Positions 36,607-47,319 are shown, counted from the stretch's first letter. The stretch: DNA of 64,000 nucleotides from Lepturacanthus savala (GCA_030544235.1 CM060477.1:1081434-1145433); one strand, 5' to 3'. The notes: generated by a model from the sequence alone, not told the origin. Translations and numbers: made by a program.

Positions 36607-39600
36607 ACCCTTGGGCTGGAAACTCTTAGTAAATCACCACATCTGGGCTCATTTTGAAGCTAAAAATAGTTCCAACATAAACACACTGAGCTGGAAGAGT
36701 GAAATCACAGGTTTGGAAAAGAAGAAACTCCTAAAACGAGCAGAGAAACTAATCTGATTTACTCTGAACAGCATCATAACATCAACGTATTAGTAAAAGA
36801 AGTAGACACAGTGAATTAGTTTTTAAGGGTAGTTTCTATACAAGTTAACCTGATTTATCATGGCTTATAGTATATATAAATAGTAGAATGGTCCCTTCTT
36901 ATTTAGAATAGTAACAGCATTAGATAAATAATAAAGATTCATCTCAGTGTTTTTTTACTGTTCAACAGCAAAACAACAGCATCATCATTGTCTGTCCCTG
37001 GAGCCTCGTATCACTCCATCATAAAGGTCTAATAACAGGAAAAAGAGGAAGAAATCCTCTACAGGACGGGAAAACTGCATTTAGAACAGGAAAAGACATT
37101 GATTAGAGCGACAGGAATGTATGGATTTATGGTGCAGGGGGAGGTTGAGGTGACCGGATCTACATTCTGTAAACTAGTGATGATTTAAGATGTTTTATAA
37201 TAGAAAGTGTAGGAAATCCAAGGCTGAATTATATATAATACATAAATATACCAGTAAATGTCCCGTAAATGCATTCATGCATATAAAAAGTAATGTTTAA
37301 AATCCAATAAATGAAATGGCTGCACAGTGGATATGAAATAAATGCTGCAGAGTTTTGTTGTGTGTGTTGAACCTGCAGCTTTTCAACGAGCTGTTCAAGA
37401 ACAACGCTGACGTGTCTGAGAATCCAGAGAAGAAACAGAACCACAACTACTTCATGGAGGAGATGAGTGTGGACGGCATGTATGACTACATGATGTATGT
37501 GGGTGAGTGATTAACACCTTCATACACAACATGATTCATCAGAACGGGATTCACTGGTTGAAGCTTTAAAACCATGTGACCATGTGACTAACGTCGACCA
37601 ATCAGAGGTTTTATCTCTGCTGGTTGATTAAAAACGACATGAATGTCAACAGCTGCACAGATGGAGCATTAGATTAGCATTAGATTAGCATTAGATTAGA
37701 GATGGACACATTTTATTTTATAGATAGATATATATATATTATTGTCCTATAAATAAATAGATCATTAAATTATATATAGACAAGATTTTATACAAGTGTT
37801 TCAAGCGTTTAACGTCAGACTGGGTTTAACAGTTAAAGGTGACGGTTACGTCCTCAGGTCTGAATCATCTGTTGGTTTTTACTTCTTCTTCCCACTTCTC
37901 TGTATCTGTTAGGACATTTATTCAGAGGTGGTGAACAAACCAAACACGCCCTCAGTAAATTACACATGCAGCCAAAATACCAGCAGACCTCAGCTTCCTG
38001 ATTCACATGAAGCCAGTCAGACCTGGAGGAGACAAACAGCTGCAGGCGCCATGGAAACGGCGTGTTCACCTTCTTCAGTTCATTAGAAAATACACTAACG
38101 ATGTCGTTTATACTAATGTTATTACTAATTATTAATACTCTAAATCTGTCTCTGGAGCCCTGAGAGATTCTCAGTGACTGTGATGAAACAGGAAGTGGAA
38201 CATTCACTCTTTGTACCAGTGTATCCATTGGACCGGATTGAACCCTTTACTGGGCCGGTTCTGGACCCCGGACCACATGTTTGACACCCCTGATATACAG
38301 AGAAGTCGGAAGAGAAAATGTGTCTGATTTGAGTCGTCCTGCAGCTACAGACCTGACTGATTCTAGAGCTGAATGGTGTTGTAGAGACTGGTGTTCTAGA
38401 GACGACTGGTGTTCTAGAGACTGGTGTTCTAGAGCTGAATGGTGTTGTAGAGACTGGTGTTCTAGAGACTGGTGTTCTAGAGCTGAATGGTGTTGTAGAG
38501 ACTGGTGTTCTAGAGACGACTGGTGTTCTAGAGACTGGTGTTCTAGAGCTGAATGGTGTTGTAGAGACTGGTGTTCTAGAGACGAATGGTGTTGTAGAGA
38601 CTGGTGTTCTAGAGCCGACTGGTGTTCTAGAGCCGACTGGTGTTCTAGAGCCGACTGATGATCTAGAGACTGGTGTTCTAGAGCCGACTGATGATCTAGA
38701 GACTGGTGTTCTAGAGCCGACTGGTGTTCTAGAGACTGGTGTTCTAGAGCCGACTGGTGTTCTAGAGACTGGTGTTCTAGAGCTGAATGGTGTTGTAGAG
38801 ACTGGTGTTCTAGAGCCGACTGGTGTTCTAGAGACTGGTGTTCTAGAGCTGAATGGTGTTGTAGAGACTGGTGTTCTAGAGACTGGTGTTCTAGAGACTG
38901 GTGTTCTAGAGCCGACTGATGATCTAGAGCCGACTGATGATCTAGAGACTGGTGTTCTAGAGCTGACTGGTGTTCTAGAGACTGGTGTTCTAGAGCCGAC
39001 TGGTGTTCTAGAGCCGACTGGTGTTCTAGAGCCGACTGATGATCTAGAGCCGACTGATGATCTAGAGACTGGTGTTCTAGAGCTGACTGGTGTTCTAGAG
39101 CTGACTGGTGTTCTAGAGACGAATGGTGTTGTAGAGACTGGTGTTCTAGAGACTGGTGTTCTAGAGCCGACTGGTGTTCTAGAGACTGGTGTTCTAGAGC
39201 CGACTGGTGTTCTAGAGACTGGTGTTCTAGAGCCGACTGGTGTTCTAGAGACTGGTGTTCTAGAGCCGACTGGTGTTCTATAGCTGACTGGTGTTCTAGA
39301 GACTGGTGTTCTAGAGCCGACTGGTGTTCTAGAGCCGACTGATGTTCTAGAGCCGCCTGGTGTTCTAGAGCTGACTGGTGTTCTAGAGTTGACTGGTGTT
39401 CTAGAGCCGCCTGGTGTTCTAGAGCTGACTGGTGTTCTAGAGTTGACTGGTGTTCTAGAGCCGACTGGTGTTCTAGAGCCGACTGATGTTCTAGAGCCGC
39501 CTGGTGGGTTTTCAGCAGTTTTCCCTCCCTGTCCCTGGCTCCAGGTCGGGTGGTGTTCCACATGCCGGACTGGCTGCACCACGTCCTGGCCGCCACCAGG

Positions 39601-40597
39601 ATCCTGTTCAGGAACACGTTTGATGCCTACATGGACCAGTACATGCAGTCCAAGCTGGAGCAGAACCTGCAGGAGCACCGCGTGGTCTCCCTCATCACCC
39701 AGCTCAGAGGTAGGTCCCCATAACCCAGACCCCCATCAACCAGCTCAGAGGTAGGTCCCCATAACCCAGACCCCCATCAACCAGCTCAGAGGTAGGTCCC
39801 CATAACCCAGACCCCCATCAACCAGCTCAGAGGTAGGTCCCCATAACCCTGACTCCCATTACCCAGAGGTAGGTCCCCATAAGCCGGACCCCCATCACCC
39901 AGCTCAGAGGTAGGTTCCCATAACCCAGACCCTCATCACCCAGCTCCGAGGTAGTCCAGGAGAACCACCTCCACCCCCTGAAAAAAGTGATTAAAACTCT
40001 GTAGTTGTACTTTGTTTATTTATAATTTTTTATTTTACTTCATTTCCTTCTTATCTCATGATTCCAACTAGTCCACCAGATCAGAATCTTTATAAGGACT
40101 CTATGATTTAACTGAGATGAAACCTGAACCTGGAACCTGTTTCCTGTGGTTTCAGGGTCTGACCAGAACAGGAAGCTCAGGTGTATCTGAGACCTGACGT
40201 GTCCTCACATGTCTGATGTGTGATCATCAGGCTGTAGAGTCACGTATTATTCAACCACAGATTATTCACAGTTCACAGCTCTGACTCATTTATTCTGTAA
40301 AAACATCTAAATTCTCTGGTTCCAGCTTCTCTTCTCTGATTATTTCCTGGTTTCTTTAGTCTCTAGAATAATAAACTGATGATCTTTGGACTAAAAGTCA
40401 TTTTAGGTTGAATCTTCAACTTTAGGAAACACTGATCCACATTTTATATGTTTTATAAACTAACTAATTAAATCAATAAATGATAAAGTTTGTTTGATGT
40501 GTGTATAAATTTAAATGCTACAATTAAAAAAAAGTTACAATTAAAAAAAATAATAAATTACTAAAAATAAAAAAATAACTCATTACTACAAATATTA

Positions 40598-40632
<35 letters not shown>

Positions 40633-42592
40633 TTTATAATAAATAATTACATTTAAATTAATGGATTTGGATTAGATGATAAAGTTTATGTATTAAATGC
40701 TACAATTAAAAATTGTAAAAATAAAATACTGAAAAATACTAAAAGTACTAAAAATAAACATATTAATAAAACCACAAAAATAAAAATACTCAGTACTACA
40801 AACACAAAAAAATAAATAAAAACTTATATATTTATATATTAAATTTATAATAATAAATAATTAAATTTAAATGAATGGATTTGAGTCATTAAAAAGACAT
40901 TTTAGGTTTAATCTTCAACTTCAGGAAACACTGATCCACGTTTAATGTGTGTTTTATAAACTAAATAACTAATTAATTCAATAAATGATAAAGTTTGTTT
41001 GATGTGTATTAAATGCTACAAATAAAAATAGTTAAAATAAAAGAAATAGAAAAAAGGCACTAAAAATATACATATTACTAAAACCACAAAACTACTCAGC
41101 ACTGCAAATTAAAAAAAATAAATAAAATTACAAATAAATTATAAAATATATATAAAAATGTAATTAATGGATTTGAGTCATCAAAAAGAATCTTTACACT
41201 GATCCACATTTACAGCATTTAATGAACCAAACTACTAATGAATTAATTCTATTCTTTATTTAATTTCTCCTTTATTCATCCAGGTGAATCCCAACACAAA
41301 GTTCTGACTAAAGCATCAGTCGTACAGAGAAAAGTCATAAAAATACAGAAAATACACATCGAACTTTACCAAAAGAATCAGTGCAGGTTCCTGTTTTATC
41401 AGATAAACCTTTAAAAACCACCTCAGAAATAAGATCAGTTAGTTTTCGACTCTTCTGGAACAAAGGACATAGAAGCTAAAAAGCTTCTTCCTCATTTCCG
41501 AGCTAGAAAAACAGAAAGTAATGTTTTGAATCATCAGAACATGGTTGTGTAGCTGCTGCAGACAATTCTCCCTCTGATCCTCGACAGGAAGCAGCTTCCA
41601 CATCAGCTCATTCATGGTTTTCATTCCTTCGTATTCATGAACAGCAGGAGCACAAAGGACAAAGTGTTAAAAGACGCCTCATAACACTGATGATGAAGAA
41701 AAAGAGGATTTCAGCAGCTCCTCCTGCTGCTCCTCCTCCTCCTCCTCCTCCTCCTCCTGCTCCTCCTGCTCCTCCTCCCCCTCCTCCTCCTGCTCCTCCT
41801 CCTCCTCCTCCTGCTCCTCCTCCTCCTCCTGCTCCTCCTCCTCCTCCTGCTGCTCCTCCTCCTGCTCCTCCTCCTCCTCCTGGAGGAGGTTCAGGCAGAG
41901 TTCATCTGTGAATATGAAGAATGTGTAGAGGCCGATGGAATAAAACCTCAGACTGGAGTCGTTATTTAAATTAAATCACGGCTCCATGAAGCCTTTATTT
42001 TAACTCCAGCGTCTCCAGCTGCATCACATCTGTTGTTGTTGTTGTTGTTTATTCCTGTGTGTTTTTGTTTGTTTATCATAAAGACGCTGTGTTTTGTGAG
42101 AGCTGTGAGGAGAGAACCACGGAGGACAAACAGATCAGAGCCAAGCAGACGTTTGAGGAGATGATGAACTATTTACCAGGTTTGACCTTTAACCTTTTCT
42201 CTGTCAGAAACATCAAAGAGGAGAAATTAACACAAACAGAATTTCTATCAAATCAGAAGTTTCCACCTTTAATTGATTTGATTATTAATAGATAGTGGTA
42301 TATTTCTATAATGTTGTAATAACAGACAGAGAAAGTTTGTGCTGATCATCCCATAAATACATGTTCCTGACAGTTAATCTGTAGATTATTTTCTGGATTA
42401 ATTGATGATTATTGATGATTATTGATCATCAAAACACGTGATTATCAACTAGAAAACACAGAATATTTTATCAGATCAATAACGTGATGTTTGGTTTTAG
42501 ATTTTATTGGAAAATGTATCGGAGAAGAAGCAAAATACGAAGGAATCAGACTCCTGTTTGATGGAATTCAACAACCACTGTTAAACAAGCAG

Positions 42593-42632
<40 letters not shown>

Positions 42633-43563
42633 ATACACACACACACACACACTCTGATACACACACACACACACACTCTGATACACACACACACACACAC
42701 ACACTCTGATACACACACACACACACACACACTCTGATACACACACACACACACACACACTCTGATACACACACACACACACACACACACTCTGATACAC
42801 ACACACACACACACACACTCTGATACACACACACACTGATACACACACACTGATACACACGCAAACACACACACTCATACACACACACACACTGATACAC
42901 ACACACACACACTGATACACACACACACACACTGATACACACACACACACACACACACACACTGATACACACATAAATACACAAACACACACACTGATAC
43001 ACATAAATACACACATCCACATACACACACACACTGATACACACATAAATATACACACACATATAAATACACACACACATACTGATACACACACACACAC
43101 AGACAAACATAAATACACAGATACACACACATTCAGAGAGACACCCAGACACACAAATAGAGACTCAAACAGACACACACACACACACTCTGTCAGTGAA
43201 AGCAGCTCTGTGATTGGTTGTCTCTGACCCCCAGATGACCTACGTCCTGCTGGACATCGCCATGCAGGAGCTGTTCCCTGAACTCAGCAAGGTAAACAAA
43301 CGATGTGATGATAGATGGCTGTTTATGGCCGTTACCATGGAAACGTAAACAGAGGGGGGGGTCCACCCTGTTGTCATAGAAACACCAGTAACATCATCTG
43401 TGTCTCAGTTTAATGAGAACACATTCAACACTTATCCTGTGGTACTAACCACGTTAGCGTAGCTTAGCGTAAAGACTGGAAGCGGATGGAAACTGTTAGC
43501 ATCGTCAACAATGGTGAATGTGTTTCTCCTCAGCAGGGGGCGAGGGACGCCGTCGCCATGTGA
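24045..43563 (+). CDS. snx14: Sorting nexin 14, complete, 28 coding exons
   Basis: ER-anchored sorting nexin with order membrane anchor, PXA, RGS, PX, nexin-C. In mammals SNX14 works at ER-lipid droplet contacts and in lipid and endolysosomal homeostasis; its loss causes recessive cerebellar ataxia SCAR20. I joined 28 exons into 925 codons plus stop (human about 946). All junctions are GT-AG with consistent phase and the product is collinear with the human protein from residue 1 to the end. Diagnostic blocks include [77 protein letters not shown] and [14 protein letters not shown]. The ATG at 24045 gives [20 protein letters not shown]. Oddities: no match to the human GSLSLDDF linker, a gttcgt donor after exon 15, and minisatellites in many introns. 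No frameshift or stop seen. Downstream neighbour nt5e converges on it. Confidence 0.97.
24176..25533 (+). other. snx14 intron 1
   Basis: Holds (AT)n at about 24196-24249, six imperfect copies of GATTATTGCACATGTA at 24565-24650, AATAAT runs at 24797-24830 and ATATATAAAT at 24965-25010. No extra exon seen. Confidence 0.7.
26410..26835 (+). repeat. 29-bp minisatellite, snx14 intron 3
   Basis: About 14 copies of CTGTGATGCGTTCAGGGAAC + CTCCTCCAG, ending 24 bases before the exon 4 acceptor. Confidence 0.95.
26860..28577 (+). CDS. snx14: snx14 exons 4-10: PXA domain
   Basis: Exons 26860-26938, 27028-27071, 27160-27247, 27461-27545, 28029-28185, 28377-28452 and 28533-28577 encode about residues 109-300. 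Blocks seen are [59 protein letters not shown] and [22 protein letters not shown] is a helical domain implicated in fatty-acid or membrane interaction in this subfamily. Exon 7 is followed at once by a 23-bp minisatellite. Confidence 0.94.
27550..28010 (+). repeat. GAGGCGGAGGGATACGAG minisatellite, snx14 intron 7
   Basis: About 20 units of 21-24 bp (TTAGAGGCGGAGGGATACGAG) start within ten bases of the exon 7 donor and run to just before exon 8. Confidence 0.94.
28682..31041 (+). CDS. snx14: snx14 exons 11-14: RGS-like domain
   Basis: Exons 28682-28762, 29537-29651, 29894-30049 and 30917-31041 encode about residues 301-459. Blocks seen are [59 protein letters not shown] and [15 protein letters not shown]. 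The exon 13/14 junction splits an Ile codon (A|TC), giving RNIALGPY against human QRIAEGPY. Confidence 0.94.
29105..29385 (+). repeat. Dispersed repeat family A, copy 2 (snx14 intron 11)
   Basis: It shares CTTAGACAAAAGGTTTGAAG, GTTTATATCTATTTAATC and GTAGAATAATCC with copy 1 at 3081, and CTTCCTGTCACATGACGTC with copy 3 at 61430. Confidence 0.7.
30050..30916 (+). other. snx14 intron 13
   Basis: Ordinary AT-rich intron; nothing recognised apart from a poly-A run beside the donor. Confidence 0.6.
31085..31500 (+). repeat. TTTATCAGCTG array, snx14 intron 14
   Basis: TTTATCAGCTG (11 bp) alternates with TTTTACTGACTG (12 bp). There are about 30 CAGCTG hexamers and as many TTATCA/TGATAA GATA-type cores. 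Confidence 0.94.
31521..32009 (+). CDS. snx14: snx14 exons 15-16: RGS-PX linker
   Basis: Exons 31521-31579 and 31877-32009. They encode [20 protein letters not shown] joined to [20 protein letters not shown] and [20 protein letters not shown]. The donor of exon 15 reads CAG|gttcgt, a weak GT site. Compared with human, the GSLSLDDF segment between NR and RN is absent and I find no small exon for it in the 297-bp intron. Confidence 0.88.
32030..32396 (+). repeat. 36/27-bp AACCACCAGGAATCTAACCA array, snx14 intron 16
   Basis: Six or seven copies of a 36-bp unit are followed by five of a shortened unit lacking CAGGAACTA. ACTAGT recurs in each. A clean internal deletion was then amplified. Confidence 0.95.
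32489..33927 (+). CDS. snx14: snx14 exons 17-20: PX domain
   Basis: Exons 32489-32675, 33304-33387, 33475-33575 and 33816-33927 encode about residues 524-684. Seen are [45 protein letters not shown], the PX-core-like [20 protein letters not shown] and [16 protein letters not shown]. Intron 17 carries a 21-bp array. Confidence 0.94.
32690..33260 (+). repeat. 21-bp GATCTGACCCGGTTCACGTC array, snx14 intron 17
   Basis: About 26 copies with CCGGTT/CCAGTT and TCC/TCT variants fill nearly the whole intron between exons 17 and 18. Confidence 0.95.
33928..34992 (+). repeat. AT-rich TTATTATTCATA low-complexity DNA, snx14 intron 20
   Basis: Imperfect TATTATTCATATTATTTATA units from about 33950 to 34620, with no gene signal. 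Confidence 0.85.
34993..43563 (+). CDS. snx14: snx14 exons 21-28: nexin-C (PXC) domain and end
   Basis: Exons 34993-35033, 36315-36434, 37379-37502, 39545-39709, 42084-42179, 42501-42592, 43235-43291 and 43534-43563. Blocks seen are [90 protein letters not shown] and [19 protein letters not shown]. Exon 25 has a poor acceptor (atcataaag|ACG). The last exon has a tandem cagcag acceptor, so one Gln is optional. TGA is at 43561-43563. The exon 24 donor is copied in a downstream array. Confidence 0.93.
35034..36314 (+). other. snx14 intron 21
   Basis: It contains an inverted copy of dispersed repeat family B at 35375-35460; otherwise nothing recognised. Confidence 0.6.
35375..35460 (-). repeat. 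Dispersed repeat family B, copy 1
   Basis: The reverse complement reads AAAAGCTGTGATATAAAATC, then CTTTTATTTTGAAGGGCATA and TGAGGTCACATGACC. It matches 46020-46195 and 59385-59545. Confidence 0.75.
36566..36603 (+). repeat. (CA)n microsatellite in snx14 intron 22
   Basis: About 19 units; the rest of intron 22 shows nothing recognised. Confidence 0.95.
37888..38312. mobile_element. Possible MITE with hAT-like end, snx14 intron 23
   Basis: CTTCCCACTTCTCTGTATCT (37888-37907) pairs with 38293-38312 as an inverted repeat, 18 of 20 matching. Just inside the right arm, GGACCACATGTTTGACACCCCTG (about 38270-38292) resembles the CAGGGGTGTCAAACATGTG end of fish hAT repeats. No transposase frame. Element limits are uncertain. 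Confidence 0.5.
38368..39510 (+). repeat. 15/18-bp GACTGGTGTTCTAGAG minisatellite, snx14 intron 23
   Basis: About 65-70 copies alternate a 15-bp unit (GACTGGTGTTCTAGA) and an 18-bp unit with GCC or GCT added. TCTAGA occurs in most copies. Both lengths are multiples of three and stop-free in some frames, giving a repeat-only frame of over 500 codons on the minus strand. Confidence 0.97.
39701..39953 (+). repeat. 41-bp array carrying copies of the snx14 exon 24 donor
   Basis: The unit is AGCTCAGAGGTAGGTCCCCA then TAACCCAGACCCCCATCAACC. The first copy is the true exon-intron boundary. GAG|GTAG recurs with GT at 39710, 39751, 39792, 39833, 39869, 39910 and 39951. Confidence 0.93.
39960..41690 (+). 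other. Rest of snx14 intron 24, AT-rich
   Basis: Three diverged copies of a segment of about 250-300 bp are visible, starting with AACTTTAGGAAACACTGATC-like sequence at about 40420, 40918 and, weaker, 41190, each followed by TTTATAAACTAA and poly-AT. This is a local segmental repeat. Confidence 0.6.
41710..41890 (+). repeat. (CTCCTC/CTG)n tract, snx14 intron 24
   Basis: Trinucleotide tract on the plus strand. The apparent Pro-rich frame is not supported as coding. Confidence 0.9.
42594..43180 (+). repeat. (CA)n with periodic CTGATA, snx14 intron 26
   Basis: The exon 26 donor (CAG|gtacacac) opens the tract. CTCTGATACACAC recurs every 20-30 bp, putting GATA cores at near-regular spacing. Confidence 0.95.
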
Positions 43564-43630
43564 ACCAACACTGGACGATGGATGAACACCACCGTGGGAC
43601 CAGCTCATCATTCATTTCTATTAATGCACT

Positions 43631-43636
43631 AATAAA
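43631..43636 (+). terminator. snx14: snx14 poly(A) signal candidate
   Basis: AATAAA 68 nt after the stop, followed by a GT-containing stretch (CTGCTGTCGTTTGTACG). It gives a very short 3' UTR. Confidence 0.6.
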
Positions 43637-43949
43637 ACCTATTTATTGACCTCACTGCTGTTCACTGCTGTCGTTTGTACGTCAGAAACCGGATCAGAAA
43701 GAATCATCAACAGTTAGAGGTGATTCTCTGAGGCTGAGTCCGTTTAATGAGCTCAGGAGGTTTCAGCTGTTTAACAATCATCAAACTCAGCTTTTCATTA
43801 AACAGATGAATTGTTGGAGATTTAAGAGTCGTATCCTTCACTCCTTCCTACATCTACGTCATTTACATTTAAACAGGTTGAATTTAAAGGATCATTGATG
43901 AGGAGGTAAGTTTATTATTTTATAAAAACTCTTATTTACACATAACCAT

Positions 43950-45178
43950 GAATGCTATTAATGTTATTAATGTTATTAATGTTATTAATGGTTATTAATG
44001 TTATTAATGATATTAATGGTTATTAATGTTATTAATGATATTAATGGTTATTAATGTTATTAATGATATTAATGGTTATTAATGTTATTAATGGTTATTA
44101 ATGTTATTAATGGTTATGTGGTAATTAATGTTTTGAAAAGTTATTAACAGTCATTTGGTGATTATTAAGTTATTAATGGTCATTTTATGATTATTAACAG
44201 TTATTAATCGTCATTTTGTGTCCAATAACTGTTATTAATGGTCATTTTATGATTAATAACAGTTATTAATGGTCATTTTATGATTAATAACTGTTATTAA
44301 TGGTCATTTTATGATTAATAACAGTTATTAATGGTCATTTTGTGTCCAATAACTGTTATTAATGGTCATTTTATGATTAATAACAGTTATTAATGGTCAT
44401 TTTATGATTAATAACTGTTATTAATGGTCATTTTATGATTAATAACAGTTATTAATGGTCATTTTATGTCTAATAACTGTTATTAATGGTCATTTTGTGA
44501 TTATTAACGGTTATTAATGGTCATTTTGTGTCTAGTGACAGTTATTAATGGTCATTTTATGATTAATAACTGTTATTAATGGCCATTTTATGTCTAATAA
44601 CTTATTAATGGTCATTTTGTGATTATTAACGGTTATTAATGGTCATTTTGTGTCTAGTGACAGTTATTAATGGTCATTTTATGATTAATAACAGTTATTA
44701 ATGGTCATTTTGTGATTATTAACAGTTATTAATGGTCATTTTATGATTATTAACAGTTATTAATGGTCATTTTATGATTATTAACAGTTATTAATGGTCA
44801 TTTTTATGATTATTAATAGTTATTAATGGCCATGTTGGTATTATTAACAGTTATTAATGGTCATTTTATGATTATTAACAGTTATTAATGGTCATTTTGT
44901 GATTATTAATGGTTATTAATGTCATTTTTATATTATTAACAGTTATTAATGGTCATTTTATGATTATTAACAGTTATTAATGGTCATTTTGTGATTATTA
45001 ACAGTTATTAATGGTCATTTTATTATCATTAACAGTTATTAATGGCCATGTTGGTATTATTAACAGTTATTAATGGTCATTTTTATGATTATTAATGGTT
45101 ATTAATGGTCATTTTATGATTATTAATGGTTATTAATGTCATTTTGGTATTATTAACAGTTATTAATGGTCATGTTGC
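43950..45178. repeat. TTATTAATGGTCATTTTATG minisatellite, 1.2 kb
   Basis: About 40 copies of a unit near 30 bp, TTATTAATGGTCATTTTATG + ATTAATAACAG, between the convergent snx14 and nt5e genes. Each unit has two or three ATTA/TAAT cores. Confidence 0.96.
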
Positions 45179-47319
45179 TGTGTATCATTGACCTTCTGAA
45201 CTCCTCAGGGTGAATTTTTAATTCTTCACTCTGTGTTTTTTGTTGATTTTAGAGAAGTTGATGCAGTGATTCTCTGTCCTGTTGTTTAGATTCCAGCTGA
45301 ACATTCACTCCACATCTGTCTCCTGATGTTAAACATCTGCAGCAGCAGGTAAATCCTATAATATAAATATATATATTAGCGTATAAAGCAGTTCCTGTGT
45401 GCAGTCACTTCTTCCTGAACATTAACTCTAGATTTATTATTTCGTGCTGGACTTTGTCCTCAGATCCGTTTCCAGCAGGCCGAGCTGGCAGCCGCGTCGG
45501 CCCAGCGATTAGACGGATCCATTAACAGGCAGCGAGCGTTGCAGCTTCCTCACAGACGCTTGTTCCTTGTTGACATTAAACTGATGGAAATCTGCCTCAG
45601 TTCCTTCACGTCTGACACGTTTCACTTCTTTTCCTGAGAAACTCACTTCCAGTTTAGAGTCGAGTCACATTTAATGATTTAACTTCATTCAGTTACAGAA
45701 TCCAATCATCAGAATTAATAGCAGCTGTTTCTGTGATGGAATCACTTTTATCCACAAAGCAGGAAATACGACTCATTTAAAAGCAGATTTCTTTCATTAT
45801 GACTCATCACTAATCTCAGCTTAGATAATATCTATAGAGGAAAATAAAATAAACTCACATTAACAAAACTTCAGAATCATTTGGACGATTTTCTGAGATT
45901 TTACAGAGATTGATTAATCATTAATGAACCATGTTTGTGTAAAGGTTTTATTATTTGTTGGCAGATTAAACCAGTCACAGTCTTCATGTTAGCAGAGATC
46001 TGTGCATCTAAAATAAAGAACCCTCTATCACATATCGTCATTTTTATAAAAAGCTGGGATAAAAAAAAAAATCTGTTTTCACGTTTAGTTATGAAAAGGG
46101 GGCTTTTATTTTGAAGGACATACAATATATGAGGTCACATGACCAGGATATCCTGTTTACCACAAAATAAAACATTTAACTCACTATATGGGGCAAGTAA
46201 ACTTTAATTCATGTATTTATTTTTACATTTAATTCAATTTTGATGTTCTAATCTTTTTTAATAATGTGCTAAAAACATTCCCAGTGTAATGGAGTCCCTT
46301 TGACTTAGATTTCTTACATATATTTAAAAATATATTTTCTCCCATATTCTAAGTAATATTTCATCAATAGAGGGTTCAGGATGTTAAACTCCAGCTGAAA
46401 GTGAATGTTAAACCTGTTTTCTCTCAACTAGAAACATAAAACTCTGTTTATCTGGAACATTCCATCACACGACGCTGTTTCTGAAGCTGTTACTGGACAG
46501 ATTCTTAAAATATTTACCAACATATATAATAAACATCCTTCATTTACACCACAGAGACTCCTGTTCGTCCATTTATGGCTTAAAACGACAATAAAATCCA
46601 ATGAGGATAAACTCAGGGTTCCTACAGATTCCTTCAAGTTAAATTCAACCATTAATATCTGTTTCAGAGACCTTTTTTTAAAACTTGTTAATTTATATTT
46701 GTATTAAATGTGTACAACGTCCATATAAAATATTTTTTCACTAACTGTCATAGTTAGTTCATTGTGGATATTATGAATTACAGAAAAAATAGTAGGGAAA
46801 AGTCGTTTAGTTTATTTTTGGTGACTTTTTCATTAATCAATTAATACTGAAACATGTAATTTGCAGACGGTCCCTAACACAGAGAATGACGCTGTTTTCT
46901 GGTAAAATATTAAGGGAAGTCAACGGTAATATTCCAGTATAATGATGTTGCTGTATATTAAACTCTTTATTTACCTGAACACTGATTAAAAGCTCAGATA
47001 AAACCAAACATCAAGAACATATCAGATAGGTAGGCTTGAGGTAAATTATCTAAATTAACCACCACGACAACGACATTGTGTTCGTCATTCAGTCAAAATA
47101 ATAGTGGTTGACAGATCAAACTTTTGAGTCCTGCACACATTTTAACACCCAGATATTTAAAATTCAAGACTTTTTCCAAGTATTTGTGAGGTATTAATTC
47201 TAAATTCAATGCTTTTCAGACCCTGCAGGAACCCTGTAAACCTCTAATCGTTTTCAGTGCTGTAGGGTAATTCCATCCATGTTCACATGCAGCTTATAAA
47301 TGTGTGAGTCCTGTTGTGT
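45179..47319. other. snx14-nt5e convergent intergenic / nt5e 3' UTR
   Basis: It holds a family B copy at 46020-46195. TTTATT at 46966-46971 (AATAAA on the minus strand) is one candidate nt5e poly(A) signal. Nothing else recognised. Confidence 0.45.
46020..46195 (+). repeat. Dispersed repeat family B, copy 2
   Basis: AAAAAGCTGGGATA, GGGGGCTTTTATTTTGAAGG, then GAGGTCACATGACCAGGATA match the copies at 35375 (inverted) and 59385. Confidence 0.75.

Noticed and set aside
38140..39678. 512- and 456-residue minus-strand frames
   Set aside because: 15/18-bp intronic satellite of snx14. The part over exon 24 is antisense to a confirmed exon.
41690..41911. Pro-rich 73-residue frame in snx14 intron 24
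   Set aside because: (CTCCTC)n tract inside a confirmed intron; no matching residues in the family.
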